From an uncultured Eubacterium sp. (GTDB taxonomy: Bacteria > Bacillota > Clostridia > Lachnospirales > Lachnospiraceae), in NCBI GenBank assembly GCA_910586045.1, contig CAJUIH010000036.1:1-26482 (forward strand): a DNA stretch of 26,482 nt, read 5' to 3'. The notes under the pieces were generated by a model. It was not told the origin of the DNA, ran no database searches, and was given only the letters and a program-made list of their open reading frames with translations. This document shows, one piece after another, positions 1-7,707 of the stretch; positions within the stretch are counted from its first letter, which is position 1, and every line of letters starts with the position of its first letter. The translations under genes were made by a program, and so were the position numbers.

Positions 1-14
1 ATTCTGGAGGGCCG

Positions 15-76
15 CCAGAAAGCCGGGCAAACCGTCTCTCCCAGCGTCCGGCAAGTTAAAATGTAACACCTTATCT
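15..76 (+). repeat. Dispersed structured intergenic repeat, copy 1
   Basis: This 62-bp stretch matches 26421-26482 in the same orientation at 57 of 62 positions. It contains a 7-bp stem, GCCGGGC (22-28) with GTCCGGC (46-52), including one G-T wobble. The start of the repeat, CCAGAA (15-20), pairs with TTCTGG at 2-7. A third possible stem is GTAAC (63-67) with GTTAC (82-86). Copy 2 has A instead of G at position 27 of this copy, which turns the wobble into a Watson-Crick pair, so pairing is kept. The repeat may extend left of the window. No coding potential is evident. Confidence 0.8.
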
Positions 77-125
77 GAACTGTTACGAGGCAGGAAAGGT
101 TTGCACATTTTTTTTACATCCCCTA

Positions 126-154
126 TGGATTATTTTGGAAAGATAGTCTATACT
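126..154 (+). promoter_or_regulatory. Possible promoter of the GH13 gene
   Basis: A good -10 box, TATACT (149-154), lies about 50 bases upstream of the GH13 start. The hexamer 17 bases upstream, TGGATT, is a poor -35, so activation by a regulator or a different start point is possible. I did not recognise a catabolite-response element. The rest of 77-197 shows only a T-run near 108-115 and no gene. Confidence 0.3.
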
Positions 155-206
155 ATTTAAGAAGATTTTGTTTCAAGGACCGAGAAAATAGCTGGAGATG
201 GAGTTT

Positions 207-2312
207 ATGCAAATGGAAAATAAATCAGTTTATGAATTGAATAAAATACAAAGGTATATGATGCAGATGCGTCCGGTTTTATACAAACAGGTGTTGTTCA
301 GCGACGGTACGCCGGATTACAGGCAGCCGCCGGAACCGGATGTGGGAGAAGATGTTACGATCCGCTTTCGGACGAAAAAGGATAATGTGGACGCCGTTTT
401 TTTATGTTCGAACGGGCAGAAGCAGTTAATGAAAAAAACGGAAACGGAAGACGACTTTGATTATTATGCCTGTACATGCAAAATGACGGAAGAGCCGTTT
501 GCTTATTATTTTGAAGTGGCGGACGGTGTACTGACATGGAATTATGACAATTACGGACCGACCAGGGAAGTTCGGCCGCAGTATTTTTTCCGGATCGTTC
601 CGGGCTTTTCGACGCCGGACTGGGCAAAGGGCGCGGTGATGTACCAGATTTTAGTGGACCGTTTTTATAACGGGGATCCGTCAAATGATGTGGAGACAAA
701 CGAATATTTTTATATCCGGACAACAAGCCAGAAAGTGGAAAATTGGGATAAGGTGCCGGAAAGCTTTAGCGTTGCGGAATTTTACGGCGGAGATTTGGAA
801 GGGGTGCGGAAAAAATTAGATTATCTGCAAAATCTCGGCATTGAAGTGATCTATTTTAACCCGCTTTTTGTGTCGCCTTCCAATCATAAATATGATATTC
901 AGGATTATGATTATATCGATCCGCATTACGGAAAGATTGTAGTGGACGACGGGGAGCTGCTGCATCCGGGCGTACAGGAAAACCGCATGGCCAAGCGGTA
1001 CATCCGGCGGGTAACGGATAAGCGCAATCTGGAAGCAAGCAACCAGTTGTTTGCACAGCTTGTGCAGGAAATCCATGACCGCGGGATGAAAGTAATCCTG
1101 GACGGGGTATTCAACCATTGCGGTTCGTTTAATAAATGGATGGACCGGGAAGAAATTTACAGCGCGCAGGAAGGGTATGAACCGGGTGCCTATGTGTCAA
1201 AAGACAGCCCGTATAAAGACTATTTTAATTTTCGTGACCAGAATGCCTGGCCGCATAACTGGTCTTATGACGGATGGTGGGACCACGATACGCTGCCAAA
1301 GCTGAATTATGAGGGATCCGCGGATTTATACCAGTATATTTTGGAGATCGGGAAGAAGTGGGTATCCCCGCCGTATAATGTAGACGGCTGGCGGCTGGAC
1401 GTAGCGGCGGATTTGGGGATGAGCGAAGAATTTAACCACCAATTCTGGCGGGATTTTAGAAAAGCGGTGAAATCAGCCAATCCGAATGCGGTCATATTGG
1501 CAGAGCATTATGGCGACCCAAAAAGCTGGCTGGCCGGGGACCAGTGGGATACGATTATGAACTATGACGCGTTTATGGAACCTGTCACCTGGTTTTTGAC
1601 CGGAATGGAAAAACACAGCGACAGCTTTGAGGGCAGTACGCTGGGAAATATTATGAATTTTGAAGGTTCTATGAACCACTACATGACTAGTTTTCTGACG
1701 CCGTCCCTGTACTGCTCGATGAACCAGTTGTCGAACCATGACCATTCCCGTTTCCTGACCCGGACGAACCGCCGGATTGGCCGGATTGATACACTTGGCG
1801 CAAAAGCTGCTTCGGAGGGTGTGAATAAAGGAGTATTCCGGGAAGCTGTCGTCATCCAGATGACATGGCCGGGCGCGCCGACGCTGTATTATGGGGATGA
1901 GGCCGGATTATGCGGATTTACGGATCCGGATAACCGCCGGACATATCCGTGGGGGAAAGAAGACCGGGACCTGATTGCGTTCCATAGGGAAATTATCCGG
2001 ATCCACAAGGAATATGAAGTGTTCCGTACGGGTTCCTTAAAGTTTTTGCAGGGTGAGTATAACTTGCTGTGCTATGCGCGGTTTAACCGGAAAGAACAGA
2101 TGGTGATCCTGATTAATAACGATGAAAATACCAGGGATGTAGATGTATTTGTAATAGCGGCGGGCATTTCAAAGTCTGCGCACCTGGAGCAGCTTATGTT
2201 TACAAACGAAACAGGCTATTCGATTCTTCCGGTCGTGTATCAGGTAGAAGACGGAAGGCTTCGGATGACGATGCCGAAACACTCGGCAGTTGTCCTGCGC
2301 CGAAAAGGGTAA
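207..2312 (+). CDS. GH13 alpha-amylase family glycosidase (neopullulanase/maltogenic amylase-like)
   Basis: This is a glycoside hydrolase of the alpha-amylase clan, expected to cleave alpha-glucans such as maltodextrin or pullulan. Numbering from the first in-frame ATG at 198, the family motifs are intact: DGVFNH (region I), nucleophile Asp401 in GWRLDVA, acid/base Glu436 in LAEHYG, and Asp515 in LSNHDHS. The first 130 residues look like an N-terminal beta-sandwich module, as in neopullulanases. The last 80 or so residues resemble the usual C-terminal beta domain. There is no signal peptide, so it is probably cytoplasmic and acts on imported oligosaccharides. ATG codons occur at 198, 207 and 213. 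GGAG at 194-197 touches the first but is well spaced for 207, and GGAG at 200-203 suits 213; I chose 207. No sugar transporter is adjacent. Exact substrate specificity cannot be read from the sequence. Confidence 0.9.
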   Translation: MQMENKSVYELNKIQRYMMQMRPVLYKQVLFSDGTPDYRQPPEPDVGEDVTIRFRTKKDNVDAVFLCSNGQKQLMKKTETEDDFDYYACTCKMTEEPFAYYFEVADGVLTWNYDNYGPTREVRPQYFFRIVPGFSTPDWAKGAVMYQILVDRFYNGDPSNDVETNEYFYIRTTSQKVENWDKVPESFSVAEFYGGDLEGVRKKLDYLQNLGIEVIYFNPLFVSPSNHKYDIQDYDYIDPHYGKIVVDDGELLHPGVQENRMAKRYIRRVTDKRNLEASNQLFAQLVQEIHDRGMKVILDGVFNHCGSFNKWMDREEIYSAQEGYEPGAYVSKDSPYKDYFNFRDQNAWPHNWSYDGWWDHDTLPKLNYEGSADLYQYILEIGKKWVSPPYNVDGWRLDVAADLGMSEEFNHQFWRDFRKAVKSANPNAVILAEHYGDPKSWLAGDQWDTIMNYDAFMEPVTWFLTGMEKHSDSFEGSTLGNIMNFEGSMNHYMTSFLTPSLYCSMNQLSNHDHSRFLTRTNRRIGRIDTLGAKAASEGVNKGVFREAVVIQMTWPGAPTLYYGDEAGLCGFTDPDNRRTYPWGKEDRDLIAFHREIIRIHKEYEVFRTGSLKFLQGEYNLLCYARFNRKEQMVILINNDENTRDVDVFVIAAGISKSAHLEQLMFTNETGYSILPVVYQVEDGRLRMTMPKHSAVVLRRKG

Positions 2313-2332
2313 ATTTGGAATCAAACAGAATT

Positions 2333-2371
2333 AAAAAAGCGGGGAAAGCGACGGCCTGCCCCGCTTTTTTT
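2333..2371 (+). terminator. Intrinsic terminator of the GH13 gene
   Basis: An A-rich GC stem, AAAAAGCGGGG, pairs with CCCCGCTTTTT around a 14-base loop and runs into a seven-T tract. It sits about 20 bases after the GH13 stop, which makes that gene monocistronic. Confidence 0.9.
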
Positions 2372-2464
2372 GTATTTGCATGCAACAAAAACAGGTGGTT
2401 TTGGCACTTTATCTATGTACAATAAAAAACACGTGGCATTTTCGATTGTACCAGGAGGCCAGTT

Positions 2465-3019
2465 ATGGAAAATTACCTTGAACAGATACGTCTGGCGAAG
2501 CAGGGGGATACCAAAGCGTTTGCCGGCCTGTATCAGGAAATATATGAAGATTTATACCGGTTTGCGCTTTATACGTTGAAAAATCCCGCGGATGCGCAGG
2601 ATGCCGTCAGCGATACGGTGATGGACGCGTTTATTTCGATTCGCCGTCTGCGTGCGGAAGAAGCTTTTCGCGGGTGGATCTTTCGTATTCTGTCGAATAA
2701 ATGTAAAAGAAAGCTGCGGGAATATGCAAATAGGCCGGCCGAATGGTCTGAGGAATTCGCAGACCGGCTGGTATCGCGCGACAGCGGGGATGCGGCTGAA
2801 TATCTACAGGTGCGGATACTGTTTTGGAAGCTGCCCGCAAAGGACCGCATGATTATAGCCATGCATCTGTTTGCGGGTTATACAAGCAGGGAAATTGCAA
2901 AGCTGCTGCATATGAATGAAAATACCGTACGCTCCAGGGAAAGCCGGGCGCTCAGGAAAATGAGGGAGCAATGGGATGCGAAAGAAATCCAACACGATAG
3001 CAATGAAATAGAAACATAA
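2465..3019 (+). CDS. ECF-type RNA polymerase sigma factor (sigma-70 family)
   Basis: This 184-residue protein has the two-domain layout of extracytoplasmic-function sigma factors. Region 2 covers about residues 20-88, including the DAQDAVSDTVMDAF segment and the FRGWIFRI core-binding/-10 part. Region 4 covers about 120-170, with the helix-turn-helix TSREIAKLLHMNENTVRSRE recognising -35 elements. It directs RNA polymerase to a small set of promoters, usually for an envelope or stress response. AGGAGG (2453-2458) is 6 bases from the ATG. The next gene starts 21 bases downstream and has an anti-sigma-like N-terminus, so the two are probably co-transcribed. A TACAAT -10-like hexamer lies at 2418-2423 without a convincing -35. 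The signal it responds to is unknown. Confidence 0.92.
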   Translation: MENYLEQIRLAKQGDTKAFAGLYQEIYEDLYRFALYTLKNPADAQDAVSDTVMDAFISIRRLRAEEAFRGWIFRILSNKCKRKLREYANRPAEWSEEFADRLVSRDSGDAAEYLQVRILFWKLPAKDRMIIAMHLFAGYTSREIAKLLHMNENTVRSRESRALRKMREQWDAKEIQHDSNEIET

Positions 3020-3040
3020 AACTGATAGTAGGAGGGAATT

Positions 3041-5209
3041 ATGGTTCATAATAAGGATGTAACTAGGCTGCTGGAAAAGATCACAGAGTCTGCACAGGAC
3101 ATAGACATACCCGAAGAACTTCATCCGGATCAGATGGAAATAAAATTAAAAGCGCGGCAGCAAAAAAGACGGAAAGGATACAAAGCCGCCGCTGCGGCCG
3201 CCTGCCTGTTCCTTTGCTGCGGCGCCGGAGGATATACTATTTTGTGTGACAGCTTTAGGGGCGGCACACAAAATGGATCTATACAAGAATCCATACAAGA
3301 ATCCACTCAGGGATCCATGCAGACAACAAAACAAACTGAACAGCCAAATGAGATGGAAAGCCATACAAAGGCAAAAGGACCGGAACAAGAAAGCGGTACA
3401 GCGGCCCAAGACCAAAAAGCGCCGGACAGCCAGGCGGATCAGGAACAGAATCTTGGAAAGATGTACACGCTGGCGCAAAACTATAGGGATGTTTATGATA
3501 CTTTGGCGGCAGCGGAAACGAGTAAAATCGGTTATGGAACCATGGAAAGCGAGATGATGGAAGATCTTGTAGCAAATCCAGGGATGTCCGATAAGGAAAG
3601 CGCAAGAGATGACGCGGATGCGGATACCGGATCTATGAAAAGCGAGGATTATTCCCGTACGAATCTGCAGGTAGAAGGCGTGGATGAAAGCGATATCGTA
3701 AAAACGGACGGCCGTTATCTTTATATAGCGCGGGAAGACCAGGTACAGGTTTTGGATGTACAGCATGGGAAGCCCGTAGAGGCTGGCGTTATTGTCCCGG
3801 AACTGCATGGAGATATGGATCAGATTTGTGAAATGTACGTTTCCGGCCATATGCTGACGCTGCTGATACAGGCCGAAGAGACAGCCATGCGGCAAGACGG
3901 CGGCGGCGAAACAAAGAAAAAAGCGGCAACGGACGACGCTGCGATGAAAGACGTGTACCGCATAGATACAAAAGCGATGACCAAAATACAGACTTATGAT
4001 ATAACGGAACCAAAAAGGGCGGTTTTGAAAGATACGCTTACCCAGGACGGCTGGTATCAGACATCCCGTAAAATAGGCGGGCGCCTGTACCTGTTTACAA
4101 ACCAGTCGCTGTTCCTGCCGCAGGATCTTTCGCGGAAAGAAGCGGATATGGAAAATGGGGCGGCAGAGTGGATCCCGTCCGTAAATGGCAGGGCGGTTGC
4201 ACCGGATTGTATTTACCTGGCAAAGAAAGGCAGCGACAGCCTGCTTGCCGTCTCCGTCGATTTGGATGACCACTGCAGGGTGGCAGATACAAAGCTGCTG
4301 GTTCATGCATATACGCAGCTTTATGTAACCCGTGATTCCGTTTTTCTTTATCATACCGATTATGCACAGAATAGGGAACGAACCAGGATTGCCCGGTTTT
4401 CACTGGAGGACGACGGGTCTATTTTGGCAAAGGCGGCCGCTTCCGTGAAAGGCTCGGTCATGGATACGTTTGCGGTTCACGAGCGGGATGGTTATCTGCA
4501 GGTACTAACGACGGTAACCGACGCGGAACTTAGTGAAAACCGTGTGTATGTATTGGATCACAATCTGAAAATTACCGGAAAGCTGACGGGACTGGCAAAA
4601 GGAGAGCAGATTTATTCCGCACGGTTTGCGGGGGCGGTTGGGTATTTTGTGACCTATCGAAACACAGATCCGCTGTTTACCGTAGATTTTTCCGATCCGA
4701 AAAAGCCAAAAGTGATTGGAGAACTCAAAGTGACTGGTTTTTCGGAATATCTGCATTTTTGGAGCGATACCCTGCTGCTGGGGATCGGGTATGAGACGAA
4801 TCCGGAAAATGGGGAGCGCATCGGTGTCAAGCTGTCTATGTTTGACGTATCGGATCCTTCCAATGTACGGGAGAAAGACCGGATTGTGTTGGAAGGCGTG
4901 CATGACTGTGACGGGATGTACGACTATAAAGCGGTCCTGGTCAGCAAAGAAAAAAACATGATCGCTTTGACTACGGACACTTACAGTCCGGTTTACCAGA
5001 GGGATTACCGTGTATTTTCGTATGCAGACGGTAAATTTTCCAGTTGCCTGCAGCGGGCGATTGCAAAAGACGGCCATTACGACGACGGTAAATGGCGCAG
5101 CGTGTATGTCGGGGATGTGCTGTATCTGGTTGGCCAGAACAGGACCGTAGCATTTGCAAAGAACGAGGGATGGAAAGTAATCGGAAGGGTGGAATATCGG
5201 GCTATATAA
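3041..5209 (+). CDS. Membrane-anchored beta-propeller protein, probable anti-sigma partner
   Basis: This 722-residue protein starts with a short charged cytoplasmic segment (1-46), then one hydrophobic segment (about 47-69, rich in Ala and Cys). A low-complexity Gln/Ser/Glu linker (about 70-150) follows, containing the small tandem repeat IQES. The rest is a large extracytoplasmic domain. VEGVDESDIVKTDGRYLY (about residues 211-228) is the signature I associate with the Firmicutes/archaeal beta-propeller family (Pfam Beta_propel, PF09826). Its position 21 bases after an ECF sigma gene, and the cytoplasm-TM-sensor layout, suggest that the N-terminal tail holds the sigma factor and the propeller senses something outside. 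That role is inference, because I see no canonical zinc-finger anti-sigma motif. AGGAGGG at 3030-3036 supports the start. The stop codon lies inside the arm of a downstream structure. Confidence 0.85.
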   Translation: MVHNKDVTRLLEKITESAQDIDIPEELHPDQMEIKLKARQQKRRKGYKAAAAAACLFLCCGAGGYTILCDSFRGGTQNGSIQESIQESTQGSMQTTKQTEQPNEMESHTKAKGPEQESGTAAQDQKAPDSQADQEQNLGKMYTLAQNYRDVYDTLAAAETSKIGYGTMESEMMEDLVANPGMSDKESARDDADADTGSMKSEDYSRTNLQVEGVDESDIVKTDGRYLYIAREDQVQVLDVQHGKPVEAGVIVPELHGDMDQICEMYVSGHMLTLLIQAEETAMRQDGGGETKKKAATDDAAMKDVYRIDTKAMTKIQTYDITEPKRAVLKDTLTQDGWYQTSRKIGGRLYLFTNQSLFLPQDLSRKEADMENGAAEWIPSVNGRAVAPDCIYLAKKGSDSLLAVSVDLDDHCRVADTKLLVHAYTQLYVTRDSVFLYHTDYAQNRERTRIARFSLEDDGSILAKAAASVKGSVMDTFAVHERDGYLQVLTTVTDAELSENRVYVLDHNLKITGKLTGLAKGEQIYSARFAGAVGYFVTYRNTDPLFTVDFSDPKKPKVIGELKVTGFSEYLHFWSDTLLLGIGYETNPENGERIGVKLSMFDVSDPSNVREKDRIVLEGVHDCDGMYDYKAVLVSKEKNMIALTTDTYSPVYQRDYRVFSYADGKFSSCLQRAIAKDGHYDDGKWRSVYVGDVLYLVGQNRTVAFAKNEGWKVIGRVEYRAI

Positions 5210-5273
5210 ACGGCGTAAAATTTCAGCACAATATCATTTGCTTCTGGCCCGCCGTTTATCGGGTTTATTGTGC
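5206..5273 (+). other. Interlaced inverted repeats after the propeller gene (pseudoknot candidate)
   Basis: ATAAACGGCG (5206-5215) is perfectly complementary to CGCCGTTTAT (5250-5259). GCACAAT (5226-5232) is perfectly complementary to ATTGTGC (5267-5273). The arms alternate A-B-A'-B', the order of an H-type pseudoknot, with connecting loops of 10, 17 and 7 bases. The first arm overlaps the stop codon of the upstream gene. A pyrimidine-rich tract (5281-5294, ending in six T) follows, so an unusual transcription terminator is also possible. The pairing is visible; the function is unknown. Confidence 0.4.
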
Positions 5274-5311
5274 AGACAGGTTCCTTTCTTTTTTAGCGGT
5301 ATTTTGAGAAT

Positions 5312-5354
5312 TTGACGGAAAAGTAGTTGCATTTTACACAAAACAGAGTAAAAT
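5312..5354 (+). promoter_or_regulatory. Possible promoter region of the flippase-domain gene
   Basis: Two overlapping candidates exist. TTGACG (5312-5317) is followed after 17 bases by TACACA (5335-5340). TTGCAT (5327-5332) is followed after 16 bases by TAAAAT (5349-5354). Each has one good and one weaker box. Either would give a short leader before the start at 5400. Confidence 0.4.
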
Positions 5355-5399
5355 CAAGTTGGAGATAAAAAGAAACAACATTTTGGGAGGGCTGTTTTG

Positions 5400-6425
5400 A
5401 TGAGTACCAGACAGAAAAACCAGCTTAGTTATTTGTTTTTTATCCTGCTTGCCGTACTCGCGTTTTACGCTGTGTTTCATGACCATGACGCAGGGATGAT
5501 ACTGGCGGCCTTAAAACATATGAGGCTGCCTTACCTGCTTTTTGCCGCAGCCGCAGCGCTTGTGTTTACGATGATGGAAGGGGTCATGATCTGGTATCTG
5601 CTGCGCGGACTGCAGGGAAAGGCTGTATTTACGGACTGCATTCGCTATTCCTTTGTAGGGTTTTTATATTCTGGGATTACACCGTCGGCAACCGGGGGCC
5701 AGCCGATGCAGCTATATCATATGAACCGGGATGGAAACGATCTGTCTGCAAGTACGGTTGTGCTTATGACAGTCGCATTGCTGTACAAGCTGGTTTTAGT
5801 GCTGATGGGACTGGCGATGCTCGTTTTTTGGTTTCCTGTACTGGAACAAAACCTAAAAGAATATCTGCATCTGTTCTATCTGGGAATGTTTTTAAATACG
5901 GCCCTGGTGGCAGTGCTGCTGGTTGTAATGCTGTTTCCGAATTTTGCCCGCTCTTTTCTGCTGGCTGCGGAACGCCTGCTTGTCAGAATCGGGATTTTTA
6001 AAAAGTCATCCGGCAGGCTGGATACGATCGAGCGATTTGTACAAAGCTACCGGAATGCGGTGCGTTTTTTGATACATAGCAAGAAGCGGGTAGCGGTAGT
6101 GACCGCGGCAACATTTCTGCAGCGCTGTCTCGTTTTTATACTGCCTTATATTGTTTACCGGGGATTTGGGTTAAAAGGCGCGCAGGCGGGAACGGTTTTG
6201 ATGATTCAGATGGCTATTTATCTGGCTGTCGATATGCTGCCGCTTCCAGGAGCGCAGGGTATTACAGAACTTATGTACCGGCGTGTGTTTTGGGATATTT
6301 TTACGGCGGAATATATCGTGCCCTCCATGTGTGTAACAAGAGGGGTTAGTTTTTACTTTTTGCTGCTTTTTAGCATGGGCGTATGCGTGGTGCACCATGT
6401 GCGGTTTCGTCTGCATAAGCTGTAA
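5400..6425 (+). CDS. Lysylphosphatidylglycerol synthase TM-region / UPF0104 flippase-domain membrane protein
   Basis: This 341-residue protein has about eight hydrophobic segments and no soluble domain. The signature GITPSATGGQPMQLYH (about residues 92-107) is typical of the MprF-type flippase domain (Pfam LPG_synthase_TM, PF03706). The aminoacyl-transferase domain that full MprF carries at its C-terminus is absent, so this is the stand-alone form, often simply annotated as flippase-like. A role in moving a lipid or lipid-linked compound across the membrane is inferred from the family. ATG 5400 was chosen over the in-frame TTG at 5397 because GGGAGGG (5385-5391) sits 8 bases before it. The gene has no operon partner: the tRNA unit downstream has its own promoter. 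Confidence 0.85.
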   Translation: MSTRQKNQLSYLFFILLAVLAFYAVFHDHDAGMILAALKHMRLPYLLFAAAAALVFTMMEGVMIWYLLRGLQGKAVFTDCIRYSFVGFLYSGITPSATGGQPMQLYHMNRDGNDLSASTVVLMTVALLYKLVLVLMGLAMLVFWFPVLEQNLKEYLHLFYLGMFLNTALVAVLLVVMLFPNFARSFLLAAERLLVRIGIFKKSSGRLDTIERFVQSYRNAVRFLIHSKKRVAVVTAATFLQRCLVFILPYIVYRGFGLKGAQAGTVLMIQMAIYLAVDMLPLPGAQGITELMYRRVFWDIFTAEYIVPSMCVTRGVSFYFLLLFSMGVCVVHHVRFRLHKL

Positions 6426-6443
6426 ATCAATTTCATTTTTATC

Positions 6444-6472
6444 TTGACAGAAATCGGATTTTGCGTTAGACT
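6444..6472 (+). promoter_or_regulatory. Promoter of tRNA-Gly
   Basis: A perfect -35 box, TTGACA (6444-6449), is separated by 17 bases from TAGACT (6467-6472). This arrangement is typical of strong sigma-A stable-RNA promoters. It lies about 40 bases before the tRNA. Confidence 0.8.
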
Positions 6473-6511
6473 AATACAAGTGACAAGGTCATCGATTGCG
6501 TGAGCAGTTGC

Positions 6512-6582
6512 GCGGGTGTAGTTCAATGGTAGAACACCAGCCTTCCAAGCTGGATACGTGGGTTCGATTCCCATCACCCGCT
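6512..6582 (+). tRNA. tRNA-Gly (anticodon UCC)
   Basis: The 71-base sequence folds into a full cloverleaf. The acceptor stem is GCGGGTG (6512-6518) with CACCCGC (6575-6581), and the discriminator is T. The D arm contains AATGGTAGA. The anticodon stem is CCAGC/GCTGG (6537-6541/6549-6553) with loop CTTCCAA and anticodon TCC at 6544-6546. The T arm contains the GTTCGATTC segment. The CCA end is not encoded. The gene stands alone with its own promoter and terminator. Confidence 0.97.
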
Positions 6583-6610
6583 TTTATAAAAATAATCATA
6601 AGATGAGAAC

Positions 6611-6648
6611 AAAACCGTTTGGGCCAGTTGATACCGAACGGTTTTTTA
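6611..6648 (+). terminator. Intrinsic terminator of tRNA-Gly
   Basis: AAAACCGTTTGG (6611-6622) pairs with CCGAACGGTTTT (6634-6645), with one G-T wobble and an 11-base loop. A T-rich tail follows. The hairpin ends the tRNA transcript before cysE. Confidence 0.9.
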
Positions 6649-6701
6649 TTTTATTCACAACCGCGGCATATACTATACAAAGAGAAAGCAAAGGGACAAG
6701 G

Positions 6702-7637
6702 ATGGAAGCAGGGATGAAAACAGATTTTGACCGGGTAGTAGGGGAAATTACGCGCAATTATATTTCCGATGAAGTATTTGTGGCAAAGGATAACCGCCGC
6801 CTGCCGGGCAGAAGCAATATTATTTTATTAATCAAGCGGCTGCGTTCGCTGATGTTTCCGGGATATTTTGAGGAAAAAAATTTTGAGTATGCGGACGCAA
6901 AATATTTTGTCGGCAATACATTAAACAGTATCCGCAGGGAACTGGGGCAGCAGGTGGAAACCGCGCTGCTTTATACAAAGGAAAGCCACACCAGGGAACA
7001 GATTGCGGCGCAGGCGCAGGAAATCGCGTGCCATTTTATCGGCAGGCTGGCAGAGATCCAGGCGATGCTTTTAAAGGACGTGCAGGCGGGGTTTGACGGA
7101 GATCCGGCGGCTAAAAGCAGGCAGGAGATTATTTCGTCCTATCCGGGCGTGTTTGCCATATTTGTTTATCGGATGGCGCATGAATTGTATTTGCGGCAGG
7201 TACCGTTTATCCCGCGCGTTATGACAGAATATGCGCATAGCCGTACAGGGATTGATATCAATCCGGGCGCGGAAATCGGGTCTTATTTTTTTATTGACCA
7301 TGGAACCGGCGTAGTCATCGGAGAGACTACAAAAATAGGAGACAATGTAAAACTATACCAGGGTGTTACGCTCGGGGCGCTTTCTACGCGGAAAGGGCAG
7401 ATGCTGGCCGAAGTGAAGCGGCATCCGACGATCGAGAATCATGTGACGATTTACGCGGGCGCTACGATTTTGGGCGGGCAGACGGTGATTGGCGCAAATT
7501 CCATTATCGGCGGCAATACCTTTATTACGGAATCTGTCCCGCCGTATACAAAAGTTTCTTTAAAAGCTCCGGAAATGACATTCCGGGCGGATCCGCCGCA
7601 GGAAAACAGCAATGAATGGTGGGACTGGGTGATCTGA
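6702..7637 (+). CDS. cysE: Serine O-acetyltransferase, SerEpsC type
   Basis: The enzyme transfers acetyl from acetyl-CoA to serine, the first committed step of cysteine synthesis. The 311-residue protein has a long helical N-terminal part (1-170) and a C-terminal left-handed beta-helix of hexapeptide repeats (about 180-300). The catalytic pair is visible as Asp185 in GIDINPGA and His200 in DHGTGVVIGET, with the 15-residue separation seen in E. coli CysE. A third conserved His is His241 in KRHPTIEN. The extra residues around STRKGQ and the length fit the SerEpsC subgroup common in Clostridia. The frame is open back into the tRNA gene, but ATG 6702 is the first start beyond the tRNA terminator that leaves the family N-terminus intact. 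Its ribosome site (AAGGG) is weak, and ATG 6714 is an alternative. No T-box leader is seen. Confidence 0.92.
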   Translation: MEAGMKTDFDRVVGEITRNYISDEVFVAKDNRRLPGRSNIILLIKRLRSLMFPGYFEEKNFEYADAKYFVGNTLNSIRRELGQQVETALLYTKESHTREQIAAQAQEIACHFIGRLAEIQAMLLKDVQAGFDGDPAAKSRQEIISSYPGVFAIFVYRMAHELYLRQVPFIPRVMTEYAHSRTGIDINPGAEIGSYFFIDHGTGVVIGETTKIGDNVKLYQGVTLGALSTRKGQMLAEVKRHPTIENHVTIYAGATILGGQTVIGANSIIGGNTFITESVPPYTKVSLKAPEMTFRADPPQENSNEWWDWVI

Positions 7638-7707
7638 TTCGGTGTGCCTGAGAGAAACGTACTATCGGCCTGCGGTCTTTCCTGACAGAAAGCTTGCGGC
7701 GGGCGGC

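Noticed and set aside
2402..2417. TGGCAC resembling a sigma-54 -24 element before the ECF sigma gene
   Set aside because: The required GC at the -12 position is absent.
3146..4354. Long minus-strand open frame (402 codons) opposite the propeller gene
   Set aside because: No recognisable domain or ribosome site; the plus-strand gene has signature motifs and good context.
6558..6701. N-terminal extension of CysE into the tRNA gene
   Set aside because: The frame is open by chance through the tRNA and its terminator; the extension lacks family similarity.
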